From Promethearchaeota archaeon (lineage in GTDB: Archaea > Asgardarchaeota > Lokiarchaeia > Sigyniarchaeales > SOKP01), in contig JAUWZR010000128.1 of the NCBI GenBank assembly GCA_030615235.1, positions 1-7,356 of the forward strand: DNA of 7,356 bases, read 5' to 3'. Under the pieces are notes generated by a model. The model had not been told where the DNA came from. It was given only the letters and a program-made list of their open reading frames with translations, and ran no database searches. This document shows, one piece after another, positions 1 to 4,446 of the stretch (the stretch's first letter is position 1; the number at the start of each line of letters is the position of its first letter). A program made the translations under genes and the position numbers.

Positions 1-4
1 CTCA

Positions 5-26
5 TTTTTAAAAAAATAGAAAAATT
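5..26 (-). terminator. T-rich terminator after the RHH-protease gene
   Basis: Read on the minus strand, the stretch about 60-80 bases past the stop of the RHH-protease gene carries a T5 run and a T7 run in an AT-rich background. Archaeal RNA polymerase ends at such T-tracts without needing a hairpin. No gene is visible in bases 1-85. Confidence 0.35.
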
Positions 27-85
27 TGATATTATTATAAAATCATCAAAAATCTTAGTGGAGATAAAAGTCTAGATATTATTAC

Positions 86-850
86 TTAATCTAAGGGTTG
101 AAGGCAAAATAATTTCTCATTACCTAATATCAATAAATTAAATTTATCAATGAAATTTTTGCCGATTAATGCTTTTATTCCGAATAAGTCAACCATTTCA
201 GTAACAGCAAAATCTAGATTATAAGAATGCCCATTATGACTGAATTTTGCGTTGTAAATGGATAATTCAGTAATTTTGTTTGCAGTATAGACTTCAGTTC
301 TTCTGACTGGTTTTAAATCGTAATCGTTCAATAGGCTCTTGTCTAACGCAATAATCGTTGCCCCTGTATCTATTAGTCCAAATATTTTTTTTGTATTTCC
401 ATTTATTTCCACAAATATCTCTAATAATGGATAATAATTTTTGTCAAATCTCGCTTGATTATAACATTTTGTATTTTCCACAGAAAATAGTGAAAATAAA
501 GTTTCGAAAACGGGCATTTCCATTCCTTTTCTTATAATCCCCGAAGCAGCTTGCGGAAATTTAGAATAAAGTTTTTCCATTACCTCCTTTATAGTATCTC
601 CTATTACAACTATTTCATTACGTGCTATTCCTAAATACTTTCCATCGGGAATAAAATCTGGAATGGTTATTTTTTTTTTATCCAATGGAGGATTTTCTTT
701 AATAAAATTATCTACAACTTTTTGAAAATTTATTTTTTCATCAATCGCTTCTCTTATAAACTCGCTAACACTTTTATATCCCTTTATTTCAACAACTTGC
801 TCGATTTTTTTCTTTTTTTCCTCATCTACTTTAAAGTTAATTATCGTCAT
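86..850 (-). CDS. RHH / DUF5678-like / retropepsin-like aspartyl protease fusion protein
   Basis: A 254-residue soluble protein in three parts. Residues 1-42 read as a ribbon-helix-helix (CopG/MetJ-type) DNA-binding fold: a short strand (INFKVDEE), a lysine-rich helix, then GYKSVSEFIREAI, the usual second helix of this family. Residues 64-108 (DGKYLGIARNEIVVIGDTIKEVMEKL...) resemble the small DUF5678 domain of archaeal proteins; this match is from memory and less sure. Residues 139-254 form one retropepsin-like lobe: a strand, then the catalytic motif D161-T162-G163 inside GLIDTGATIIALDKSLL, and a later ALIGKNFIDKFNLLI, the conserved ALIG-type end of the family. With a single DTG, the enzyme should act as a homodimer, and RHH proteins also dimerise. 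No signal peptide or membrane segment is seen. The substrate is unknown. The start is supported by a TATA-like stretch just upstream; its GGGT Shine-Dalgarno is weak. Family is fairly sure, biological role not. Confidence 0.85.
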   Translation of the reverse strand: MTIINFKVDEEKKKKIEQVVEIKGYKSVSEFIREAIDEKINFQKVVDNFIKENPPLDKKKITIPDFIPDGKYLGIARNEIVVIGDTIKEVMEKLYSKFPQAASGIIRKGMEMPVFETLFSLFSVENTKCYNQARFDKNYYPLLEIFVEINGNTKKIFGLIDTGATIIALDKSLLNDYDLKPVRRTEVYTANKITELSIYNAKFSHNGHSYNLDFAVTEMVDLFGIKALIGKNFIDKFNLLILGNEKLFCLQPLD

Positions 851-860
851 AATATTACCC

Positions 861-898
861 TTATATATAAATAAAGTAAGACAAATAATATATACTTT
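861..898 (-). promoter_or_regulatory. TATA-box region for the RHH-protease gene
   Basis: Two TATA-like elements face the RHH-protease gene on the minus strand: one at about 861-872 (TTTATATATAA) and one at about 884-896 (GTATATATTATT). The farther one would place the transcript start some 25 bases downstream, giving a very short leader of about 15 bases that still contains the weak GGGT at 857-860. Prediction from base pattern only. Confidence 0.4.
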
Positions 899-907
899 TT
901 TACCAAA

Positions 908-1033
908 GTGGTTTTATCAAGTTCCCTTAATGTGTGGTTTCTCGAAACATTTACTAATAAACTAGATTTAGTAAAAGAAAACGAAATAAAAAGCATCAAA
1001 ATTCATGAACTTGTTAAGCAATATAATCATTAA
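908..1033 (+). other. Possible small ORF or C-terminal gene remnant
   Basis: A plus-strand frame opening with GTG encodes 41 residues, with a charged, helix-like second half (NKLDLVKENEIKSIKIHEL, then VKQYNH). The frame stays open back to about base 875, but there is no ATG and no Shine-Dalgarno match before the GTG. The composition of the second half looks protein-like, so it may be the tail of a gene whose front was lost, or chance in AT-rich DNA. It overlaps the end of the ParE-like remnant on the opposite strand. I do not recognise a family. Confidence 0.2.
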
Positions 1034-1119
1034 TCGCGTTCAAATCATTTTCTGTTTTTAATGACCATTCTATTTCAATCATTGTTCCAATCTCTTTTTA
1101 GCATTTTCCATGACTTATT
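1014..1119 (-). pseudogene. Decayed ParE/RelE-type toxin with antitoxin tail
   Basis: On the minus strand an ATG at 1082 opens a 22-residue frame that begins MIEIEWSLKTENDL and ends NDYIA, then stops at 1014-1016. This closely resembles the first strand and helix of ParE/RelE-superfamily toxins (typical start M-x-I-x-W-S-x-x-A-x-x-D-L-x-x-I-x-D-Y-I), which are normally about 90-100 residues; the rest is absent in all frames downstream. Directly upstream a second frame (1075-1119) ends SWKMLKRDWNND and overlaps the toxin ATG by a few bases, the usual antitoxin-toxin arrangement. Its sequence resembles the C-terminal tail of RHH-type antitoxins, and it is cut off upstream by an in-frame TAG. 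The pair is read as a toxin-antitoxin module reduced to the junction between its two genes. The call rests on short stretches recognised by eye. Confidence 0.45.
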
Positions 1120-1120
1120 C

Positions 1121-1140
1121 ATGAGGGACTACTCCCTCAT
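1121..1140. repeat. Perfect 8-bp inverted repeat (hairpin)
   Basis: ATGAGGGA (1121-1128) and TCCCTCAT (1133-1140) are exact reverse complements separated by the four bases CTAC. It is the most GC-rich element of an otherwise AT-rich stretch. On the plus strand a T5 run (1147-1151) follows seven bases after it, giving a terminator-like layout, but no intact plus-strand gene lies upstream. It could equally be an insertion scar or a protein-binding site. Confidence 0.5.
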
Positions 1141-1201
1141 TATTCGTTTTTAAAAGAATAAAACTCATCGATTATTAATTAATTTGATGTGATATCAATA
1201 G

Positions 1202-1211
1202 AAAAAAAAAA
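1202..1211 (-). terminator. T10 terminator after the ubiquitin-like gene
   Basis: An uninterrupted run of ten A on the plus strand is read as T10 on the minus strand, starting about 24 bases past the stop codon of the ubiquitin-like gene. This is a typical archaeal intrinsic terminator and suggests that the gene is not co-transcribed with the downstream protease gene. Confidence 0.55.
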
Positions 1212-1234
1212 TTAACTTTAGATAGAAATTTGAT

Positions 1235-1570
1235 TTACTCAAAACATCCAGCAGTACTGGCAGGAATTAAGAGAATGTCGTCACCATTACTTAAATTATA
1301 GTCTCTTAATTGATCATTATCATCCATGGTAACTCCCCCCGTTGACAAGTGAAATTCATCTGGATCTAAACCGAATAAATTTCCTAAGGTTTGCTTGATG
1401 TCGCTGACGTTATTGGAATCATTCACGGTCAATTTTTCTTTCTTTTCACCAGGACCGATAGTAGACATAAAGTATAAGCTGGACTTTTTCCCTGAGGAAG
1501 GTGTCTTTGAAGCTGGTGTTTTGGATTTAACTGGTTCTAATTCTTCATCAAAATCTTCTTCAAAACTCAT
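1235..1570 (-). CDS. Ubiquitin-fold (beta-grasp) protein with Gly-Cys-Phe-Glu tail
   Basis: A 111-residue protein. Residues 1-31 form an acidic, then Lys/Ser/Thr/Pro-rich, probably disordered arm. Residues 32-105 read as a beta-grasp domain: strand LYFMSTIGPG, hairpin turn, strand EKLTVNDS, helix VSDIKQTLGNLFG, then LRDYNLSNGDDILLIP, which mirrors the ubiquitin segment with its DYN turn and final strand. The tail is STAGCFE: a single Gly (108) followed by Cys-Phe-Glu, not the Gly-Gly of ubiquitin or SAMPs. This layout recalls the UFM1 precursor, where a lone Gly is exposed after a short Cys-containing tail is cut off; that analogy is an inference. No E1, E2, E3 or JAMM protease gene lies in the window, so modifier, sulfur carrier and plain binding domain all remain possible. 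The ATG is supported by GTGAT (1575-1579) four bases upstream and a TATA box further out. Fold fairly sure, function unknown. Confidence 0.8.
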   Translation of the reverse strand: MSFEEDFDEELEPVKSKTPASKTPSSGKKSSLYFMSTIGPGEKKEKLTVNDSNNVSDIKQTLGNLFGLDPDEFHLSTGGVTMDDNDQLRDYNLSNGDDILLIPASTAGCFE

Positions 1571-1574
1571 TCAA

Positions 1575-1630
1575 ATCACATTTAGTTTTTTTGAGATTAA
1601 TACTCTCATGTTAATTAAGTATTATAAAAT
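1575..1630 (-). promoter_or_regulatory. TATA box and Shine-Dalgarno of the ubiquitin-like gene
   Basis: On the minus strand ATTTTATAAT (1621-1630) is a good archaeal TATA box; a start some 25 bases downstream would give a leader of about 30 bases. GTGAT at 1575-1579 matches part of the archaeal GGAGGTGAT signal, four bases before the ATG, and fixes the start codon. Confidence 0.5.
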
Positions 1631-1662
1631 CCATTGGAATGATAATGAAGTTTTTATGCAAT

Positions 1663-1728
1663 AATTAAAATAAAAAGAATAGAAAAAATTATAATTTAAA
1701 AATGATTTTAAAAACGAGTTTTAAAAAT
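1663..1728 (-). terminator. T-rich tract after the Lrp-type gene with a 24-bp near-palindrome
   Basis: Past the stop of the regulator the minus strand carries repeated T5-T6 runs. The block TTTTTAAAA occurs in near-tandem copies, and 1705-1728 is an AT near-palindrome (10 of 12 bases pair between halves). It should serve as terminator for the regulator. It also lies some 135 bases upstream of the ubiquitin-like gene, so a regulatory role for that gene cannot be excluded. Confidence 0.45.
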
Positions 1729-1763
1729 GGATTTGTTCGGAATATCAAAAATCTAATATTTTA

Positions 1764-2240
1764 CTATTCAGGGATAATTACGGAAGGGTCTTCCTTGATT
1801 TTATCTAATACAATTTGAGTTTTGACTTCTTCTACACCGGGAATATTCCTTAAATTCTCGATAATCTCCATCGAATCGCCATGGTCAAGGCATTTAGCCA
1901 TTACAAAAATAGGATAATCACCTGTTATAACATAAGCAAACTTTATTTTTTCCATTGTTTCAATTTGTTCTTTGACCTGTTCTAGTGGATGAGACGAATT
2001 AATCCTAAGAGAAGCCATGACCATTTCTCGGTAACCTAAATGTCGGCAATCAATCAGAGCAATATATTGTTTAATCACGTGTTTTTCTATTAATCGATCA
2101 ATTCGTTTTTTAATTGAAGTAGTGCTTAGCTCAACTTTTTCTTCAATATCTTTAAGCGATGTTTTTGCATTAAATTGTAAAATACGCAAAATCTCCTTAT
2201 CTATATTATCCAATTCGACCAATTTGGGCATGCTTGCCAT
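1764..2240 (-). CDS. Lrp/AsnC family transcriptional regulator
   Basis: A 158-residue protein of the usual length for the family. Residues 8-60 form the winged helix-turn-helix: LDNIDKEILRILQFNAKTSL, then DIEEKVELSTTSIKKRIDRLIEKHVIKQY, where STTSIKKRIDRL is the recognition helix. Residues 70-150 are the RAM (Lrp effector-binding) domain: the strand EMVMASLRINSS, the helix PLEQVKEQIETMEKI, the ITGDYPIFVMAKCLD core with the family's G-D-Y turn, and the ENLRNIPGVEEVKTQIVLDKIKED end. Such proteins form octamers or dimers and bind amino acids or other small ligands. The gene is transcribed away from tusA across a 267-base spacer with repeats, so control of itself and of the sulfur genes is plausible but inferred. 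An ATG three codons in is an alternative start; GGTAG just before the first ATG gives weak support to the longer form. Confidence 0.93.
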   Translation of the reverse strand: MASMPKLVELDNIDKEILRILQFNAKTSLKDIEEKVELSTTSIKKRIDRLIEKHVIKQYIALIDCRHLGYREMVMASLRINSSHPLEQVKEQIETMEKIKFAYVITGDYPIFVMAKCLDHGDSMEIIENLRNIPGVEEVKTQIVLDKIKEDPSVIIPE

Positions 2241-2312
2241 TACTACCAGTCTCTTTTTGTTATAACTAAGAAATTAAATTTCGTTATTATTAGAATATTT
2301 GCTTTTTAACAA

Positions 2313-2328
2313 CTTTATTTAAAATAAG
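2313..2328 (-). promoter_or_regulatory. Probable TATA box of the Lrp-type gene
   Basis: The near-palindromic CTTATTTTAAATAAAG on the minus strand contains a TATA-like core and lies about 75 bases before the regulator's ATG, which would give a leader near 50 bases. AT-rich surroundings make other placements possible. Confidence 0.35.
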
Positions 2329-2355
2329 ATTATCTACAATTTAAATTTTTACCCA

Positions 2356-2407
2356 CCTTTATAAATGAAAGTTTACGAATCATAACTCCCTTTATAAATG
2401 AAGGTTA
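2356..2407 (+). repeat. Two direct repeats containing TATA-like boxes
   Basis: CCTTTATAAATGAARGTT occurs at 2356-2373 and again at 2389-2406 with one base changed (A or G at the R). The start-to-start spacing is 33 bases, close to three helical turns. Each copy carries TTTATAAA, and a third TTTATAAT follows at 2422-2429, 31 bases further on. They may be stacked promoters, operator copies on one face of the helix, or both. Confidence 0.6.
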
Positions 2408-2439
2408 AAATTTAAATAACATTTATAATTTGTAAACTT
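2369..2439. repeat. 17-bp inverted repeat upstream of tusA
   Basis: AAGTTTACGAATCATAA (2369-2385) and TTATAATTTGTAAACTT (2423-2439) are reverse complements at 15 of 17 positions, with 37 bases between the arms. The left arm overlaps the end of the first direct repeat and the right arm covers the last TATA-like box. An arm pair of this size flanking promoter elements suggests paired operators for a dimeric or octameric regulator, the divergent Lrp-type protein being the nearest candidate. Confidence 0.55.
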
Positions 2440-2500
2440 AATGATATCATGATCATAGAATGTGATATCGATAAAAACTGAAAAAAAAGCTAAGGAAGTG
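2422..2500 (+). promoter_or_regulatory. Predicted promoter and Shine-Dalgarno of the tusA operon
   Basis: TTTATAAT at 2422-2429 is the TATA-like box nearest to tusA; a start about 25 bases downstream would fall near 2450, within two overlapping small palindromes (ATGATATCAT and ATGATCAT, 2441-2456). AAGGAAGTG at 2492-2500 is the Shine-Dalgarno site, seven bases before the TTG start. Confidence 0.45.
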
Positions 2501-2507
2501 TAAAAAA

Positions 2508-2732
2508 TTGGCAGATTTAGTACTTAATACATTAGGAAAAAAGTGCCCTATGCCTGTGCTCATGACAAAAAAGGAATTAAAGAAAATGAGTTCAGGACAA
2601 ACTCTCGAGTTAATTACCGACGACAGAGGAGCCTTAAAAGATGTGCCTGCTCTTGTAAATAAGATTGGTGATAAGATACTCGAAACAAAAGAAGCTGGCG
2701 AACAAATAACTTTTATGATCCAAAAGGCTTAA
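2508..2732 (+). CDS. tusA: TusA-type sulfur carrier protein
   Basis: A 74-residue cytoplasmic protein with the full TusA (SirA/YeeD) pattern: LVLNTLGKKCPMPVLMTKKELKKM, with the CPxP motif at 13-16, then the second half TLELITDDRGALKDVPALV and a final strand QITFMIQKA. Cys13 of the family accepts a persulfide and hands sulfur to partner proteins, in tRNA thiolation (with TusBCD/TusE), molybdenum cofactor work or dissimilatory sulfur metabolism (with DsrE-type proteins and Hdr). Length is typical. Translation must begin at TTG, since no ATG precedes the conserved LNTLG; AAGGAAGTG seven bases upstream supports it. It is the first gene of the sulfur cluster, 30 bases before dsrE. Its position beside DsrEFH, DsrE2 and HdrCBA points to sulfur relay rather than to tRNA modification alone. 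Confidence 0.95.
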   Translation: MADLVLNTLGKKCPMPVLMTKKELKKMSSGQTLELITDDRGALKDVPALVNKIGDKILETKEAGEQITFMIQKA

Positions 2733-2762
2733 ACCTTAAACTTACGAGAAAAGGGGTTAATA

Positions 2763-3131
2763 ATGACAACATATTCATTCTTTATTAGTACTGAACCTTA
2801 TAAATTTGAAGCAACTGACTCGTTAATTGAAATGTGCAAATCTTTGATAAAGAAGGGACACATAATTAAAGGATTTTTTTTCTTTGGAACTGGCGTTTAC
2901 AACATTAAGGGAGATATTAGTTGTGGCACGTCTATAAGAGATGTTCCTAAAAAGCTAGAAAAATTTACAATTGATAACAATATTCCAGTAGCAGGTTGTT
3001 CAACCTGGGTAAGTTTAACGGGATTAAATGAATCAAATTTCATTGAAGGAGCCACAGAAGAAGGATTAGGAGACTTTTCTAATTGGGCTGTAGAATCAGA
3101 TAAAATAATTGTATTTGGTACGGGGAATTGA
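2763..3131 (+). CDS. dsrE: DsrE/TusD-like sulfurtransferase subunit
   Basis: A 122-residue protein of the DsrE/TusD family. It has the opening strand YSFFISTEPYK, the helix LIEMCKSLIKKGH, the strand IIKGFFFFGTGVY and the key PVAGCSTWVSLTGL stretch, where Cys79 sits where the sulfur-binding Cys78 of DsrE/TusD lies. The end GLGDFSNWAVESDKIIVFG matches the family's final helix and strand, in which TusD reads GALAEASL...DRVVQFG. DsrE, DsrF and DsrH form an alpha2-beta2-gamma2 hexamer that takes persulfide sulfur from TusA and gives it to a DsrC/TusE-type protein or another acceptor. Additional cysteines are at 25 and 54. AAGGGG six bases before the ATG is a strong ribosome site. The stop overlaps the start region of dsrF, so the two are translationally coupled. 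Family firm; natural acceptor unknown. Confidence 0.92.
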   Translation: MTTYSFFISTEPYKFEATDSLIEMCKSLIKKGHIIKGFFFFGTGVYNIKGDISCGTSIRDVPKKLEKFTIDNNIPVAGCSTWVSLTGLNESNFIEGATEEGLGDFSNWAVESDKIIVFGTGN

Positions 3132-3136
3132 GCAAA

Positions 3137-3505
3137 ATGATAGAATCTGTAGTAATAATAACTGATCAATCGCCTATGGGCAAAAATTCCGCACTGGAAG
3201 CGATTCGTATCGGTTCGGGATTTGTTGCGCTTGGAGAATATGTTAACTGTCAAATCGTATTTACAGGAGACGCTGTGTATTTACTCAACAAAAACGCAAA
3301 ACCAGAAGCAATTGGAATGGACACATTAGACGAAATTATGGAAATCGCAGACTTATCGGACTTAGAACTATATGTAGTAGACCAAGCTTTAGAAGATGCT
3401 GGGATGAGTGCCGATGACTTGGTTGAGTACGAAAATTTGAAGATTATTAACATCGATGAAGTTGTTGATCTAATTGAAAACGCTGATACAAGCTTTAGAT
3501 TTTAA
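3137..3505 (+). CDS. dsrF: DsrF/TusC-like sulfurtransferase subunit
   Basis: A 122-residue protein (from the ATG at 3137) recognisable as DsrF/TusC by its order of elements: strand VVIITDQSPMGKNSALEAI, the strand QIVFTGDAVYLL followed by NAKPEAIGMDTLDEIM (TusC: the F-x-x-D-G-V-x-x-L and QKP-D-A segments), LELYVVDQALEDAGMSADDL, and the typical last residues ending FRF. In TusC/DsrF this subunit is mainly structural within the hexamer and has no proven catalytic cysteine; here one Cys (38) lies just before QIVF. A TTG at 3128, sharing four bases with the dsrE stop, is a possible earlier start that adds three residues. The ATG is preferred because the GGGG at 3122-3125 is only two bases from the TTG but eleven from the ATG. 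The strict gene order E-F-H supports the call. Confidence 0.9.
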   Translation: MIESVVIITDQSPMGKNSALEAIRIGSGFVALGEYVNCQIVFTGDAVYLLNKNAKPEAIGMDTLDEIMEIADLSDLELYVVDQALEDAGMSADDLVEYENLKIINIDEVVDLIENADTSFRF

Positions 3506-3521
3506 TAGAGGAGAATAAAAA

Positions 3522-3863
3522 ATGTCCGAAAATAGAAAAGTATTGTATTTATTTGGCTATAGCGAAATGACAGGGACGCATTTAGAGCGTTTATTACCGA
3601 TATTAAAAGCGCAAATTAACAAAGGTTCGCAGATTGGATTTGTGTTAATCCACGATGGAGTAATTGGAATTAACAAGAAAGGCAAAATTCCAAAAAAAAT
3701 GGAAGAACTGCTCAACATGAATATAACTGTGTATGCGATGATACCTGATTTACAAGCTCGTGGTATAGGTTTGGAAGATATTCACGATAAGGTTAAGCCT
3801 ATTGAATATGACGATCTGATAGATAATTTGGATGTAACGCCAAAGATAATATCTTGGATGTAA
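3522..3863 (+). CDS. dsrH: DsrH/TusB-like sulfurtransferase subunit
   Basis: A 113-residue protein that matches DsrH/TusB: strand VLYLFGYSE, helix LERLLPILKAQINKGSQ, the strand IGFVLIHDGVIGI with the family's Q/H-D-G-V element, and ITVYAMIPDLQARGI followed by VKPIEYDDLIDNL, closely paralleling TusB's VYALNEDLIARGL...IIPIDYTDFV. It would be the third subunit of the DsrEFH hexamer. The protein contains no cysteine at all. The Cys20 of sulfur oxidisers' DsrH is therefore missing, as I recall it is in E. coli TusB, so it cannot carry persulfide itself. GAGGAG (3508-3513) lies eight bases before the ATG, and only 16 bases separate it from dsrF. A T6 run follows the stop. Confidence 0.88.
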   Translation: MSENRKVLYLFGYSEMTGTHLERLLPILKAQINKGSQIGFVLIHDGVIGINKKGKIPKKMEELLNMNITVYAMIPDLQARGIGLEDIHDKVKPIEYDDLIDNLDVTPKIISWM

Positions 3864-3886
3864 TAACTCCAAGAATACAAAATAGA

Positions 3887-3958
3887 TTTTTTGATAATTT
3901 ATAGTAAGAAAATAATACAAAATTTAAAAAAAAAACAAATAAAAAAAAAACAAAAAAA
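3887..3958 (+). promoter_or_regulatory. T6 terminator, TATA-like box and A-rich leader before dsrE2
   Basis: The 104 bases between dsrH and the dsrE2 start hold a T6 run (3887-3892, possible weak terminator), a TATA-like AATTTAAAAA (3921-3930) and a nearly pure A tract (3926-3958) made of A10, A10 and A7 broken by short interruptions. A start about 25 bases past the box would leave dsrE2 with a very short leader. This suggests a separate transcript for dsrE2. No strong Shine-Dalgarno is present, only GTGA at 3959-3962. Confidence 0.4.
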
Positions 3959-3967
3959 GTGAATAAA

Positions 3968-4390
3968 ATGGCAGAAGAAAATGGTATAAGTTTTATTGTA
4001 AGTGATAGATCCTTCGAAAAGTTTGGGATGGCGTTAATTCTCGGTACGACTGGAGACGCAATGGACGTCAAAATGAACTTCTTTTTTACATTCTGGGGTT
4101 TACATCTTTTGAAAAGGAAATTCAAGCCTAAATCAGCAGGTATGTTTACCGGTATGAAAGGAATGGGCGGAATGATGTTTAGAAAGAAGTTAGGGAAGTT
4201 TGGGATGGAGGATCCATGGGCAATGATTAAAGATGCTGTAGAAAACGGAAATATGAAACTCTATCCGTGTCAAATGACGATGGATTTAATGAACATCAAA
4301 AGGGAAGAAATGTGGGATTATGTAGAAGATCCTATTGGTGCTGCTGGGTTCTTAGAGCTTAGTGCAAATTCAAAAATAGTCTCATTATAA
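3968..4390 (+). CDS. dsrE2: DsrE2-type (DsrE/DsrF/DsrH-like) sulfurtransferase
   Basis: A 140-residue protein of the DsrE2 family. It opens with ISFIVSDRSFEKFGMALILGT, followed by the hydrophobic MNFFFTFWGLHLLKR, where the F-F-x-F-W-G-L-x-L-L signature of DsrE2 is clear. A methionine- and glycine-rich basic linker follows (MFTGMKGMGGMMFRKK), and the conserved NMKLYPCQMTMDLMNIKREEM has the lone Cys at 101. The family end GAAGFLEL is present. DsrE2 proteins accompany TusA and Hdr genes in sulfur-oxidising archaea and bacteria and bind sulfur at this cysteine. The hydrophobic segment may touch the membrane, but it is short and not a clear transmembrane helix. A GTG at 3959 would add three residues; the ATG is preferred because the weak GTGA signal overlaps that GTG. 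It sits between dsrH and hdrC, consistent with delivery of sulfur to the Hdr complex. Confidence 0.9.
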   Translation: MAEENGISFIVSDRSFEKFGMALILGTTGDAMDVKMNFFFTFWGLHLLKRKFKPKSAGMFTGMKGMGGMMFRKKLGKFGMEDPWAMIKDAVENGNMKLYPCQMTMDLMNIKREEMWDYVEDPIGAAGFLELSANSKIVSL

Positions 4391-4395
4391 CTAAA

Positions 4396-4419
4396 TTTTT
4401 TAAAAATTTTTTTTTTTTT
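4396..4419 (+). terminator. T6-A5-T13 tract between dsrE2 and hdrC
   Basis: Six bases after the dsrE2 stop the plus strand reads T6, A5, then thirteen consecutive T (4407-4419). This is a strong archaeal-type terminator signal. The hdrC start lies only 27 bases further, so either read-through feeds hdrCBA, or the same AT block doubles as a TATA region (TTTTTTAAAAATTT, 4396-4409) for an hdrCBA transcript starting near 4430. Confidence 0.55.
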
Positions 4420-4446
4420 ATTCAAGTTAATAAAATGGTGGAAAAA

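Larger units (their letters stand above)
851..1234. other. Intergenic stretch with gene remnants and no intact gene
   Basis: These 384 bases between two minus-strand genes hold, from left to right: TATA-like boxes of the RHH-protease gene, a possible plus-strand ORF remnant, the toxin-antitoxin remnant on the minus strand, a perfect 8-bp hairpin, and the T10 tract that ends the ubiquitin-like gene. No intact gene, tRNA or known RNA is seen. The mix of broken frames suggests a site of past insertion and loss. Confidence 0.5.

Noticed and set aside
1395..1664. Plus-strand open frame of 89 codons
   Set aside because: It runs antisense to the ubiquitin-like gene and its promoter; the product is hydrophobic with no recognisable fold and there is no ribosome site.
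1187..2473. ATGTGATATCRATA found at 1187-1200 and again at 2460-2473
   Set aside because: A 13 of 14 match is expected by chance several times in a window of this AT content, and the two sites have different contexts.
2897..3453. Two minus-strand open frames across dsrE and dsrF
   Set aside because: They are antisense to clear family members; the Ser/Ile-rich products have no family features.
3799..4125. Minus-strand frame with a long hydrophobic Phe/Val stretch that resembles a membrane segment
   Set aside because: The hydrophobic stretch is the reverse read of the A-rich leader before dsrE2, and the frame is antisense to dsrH and dsrE2.
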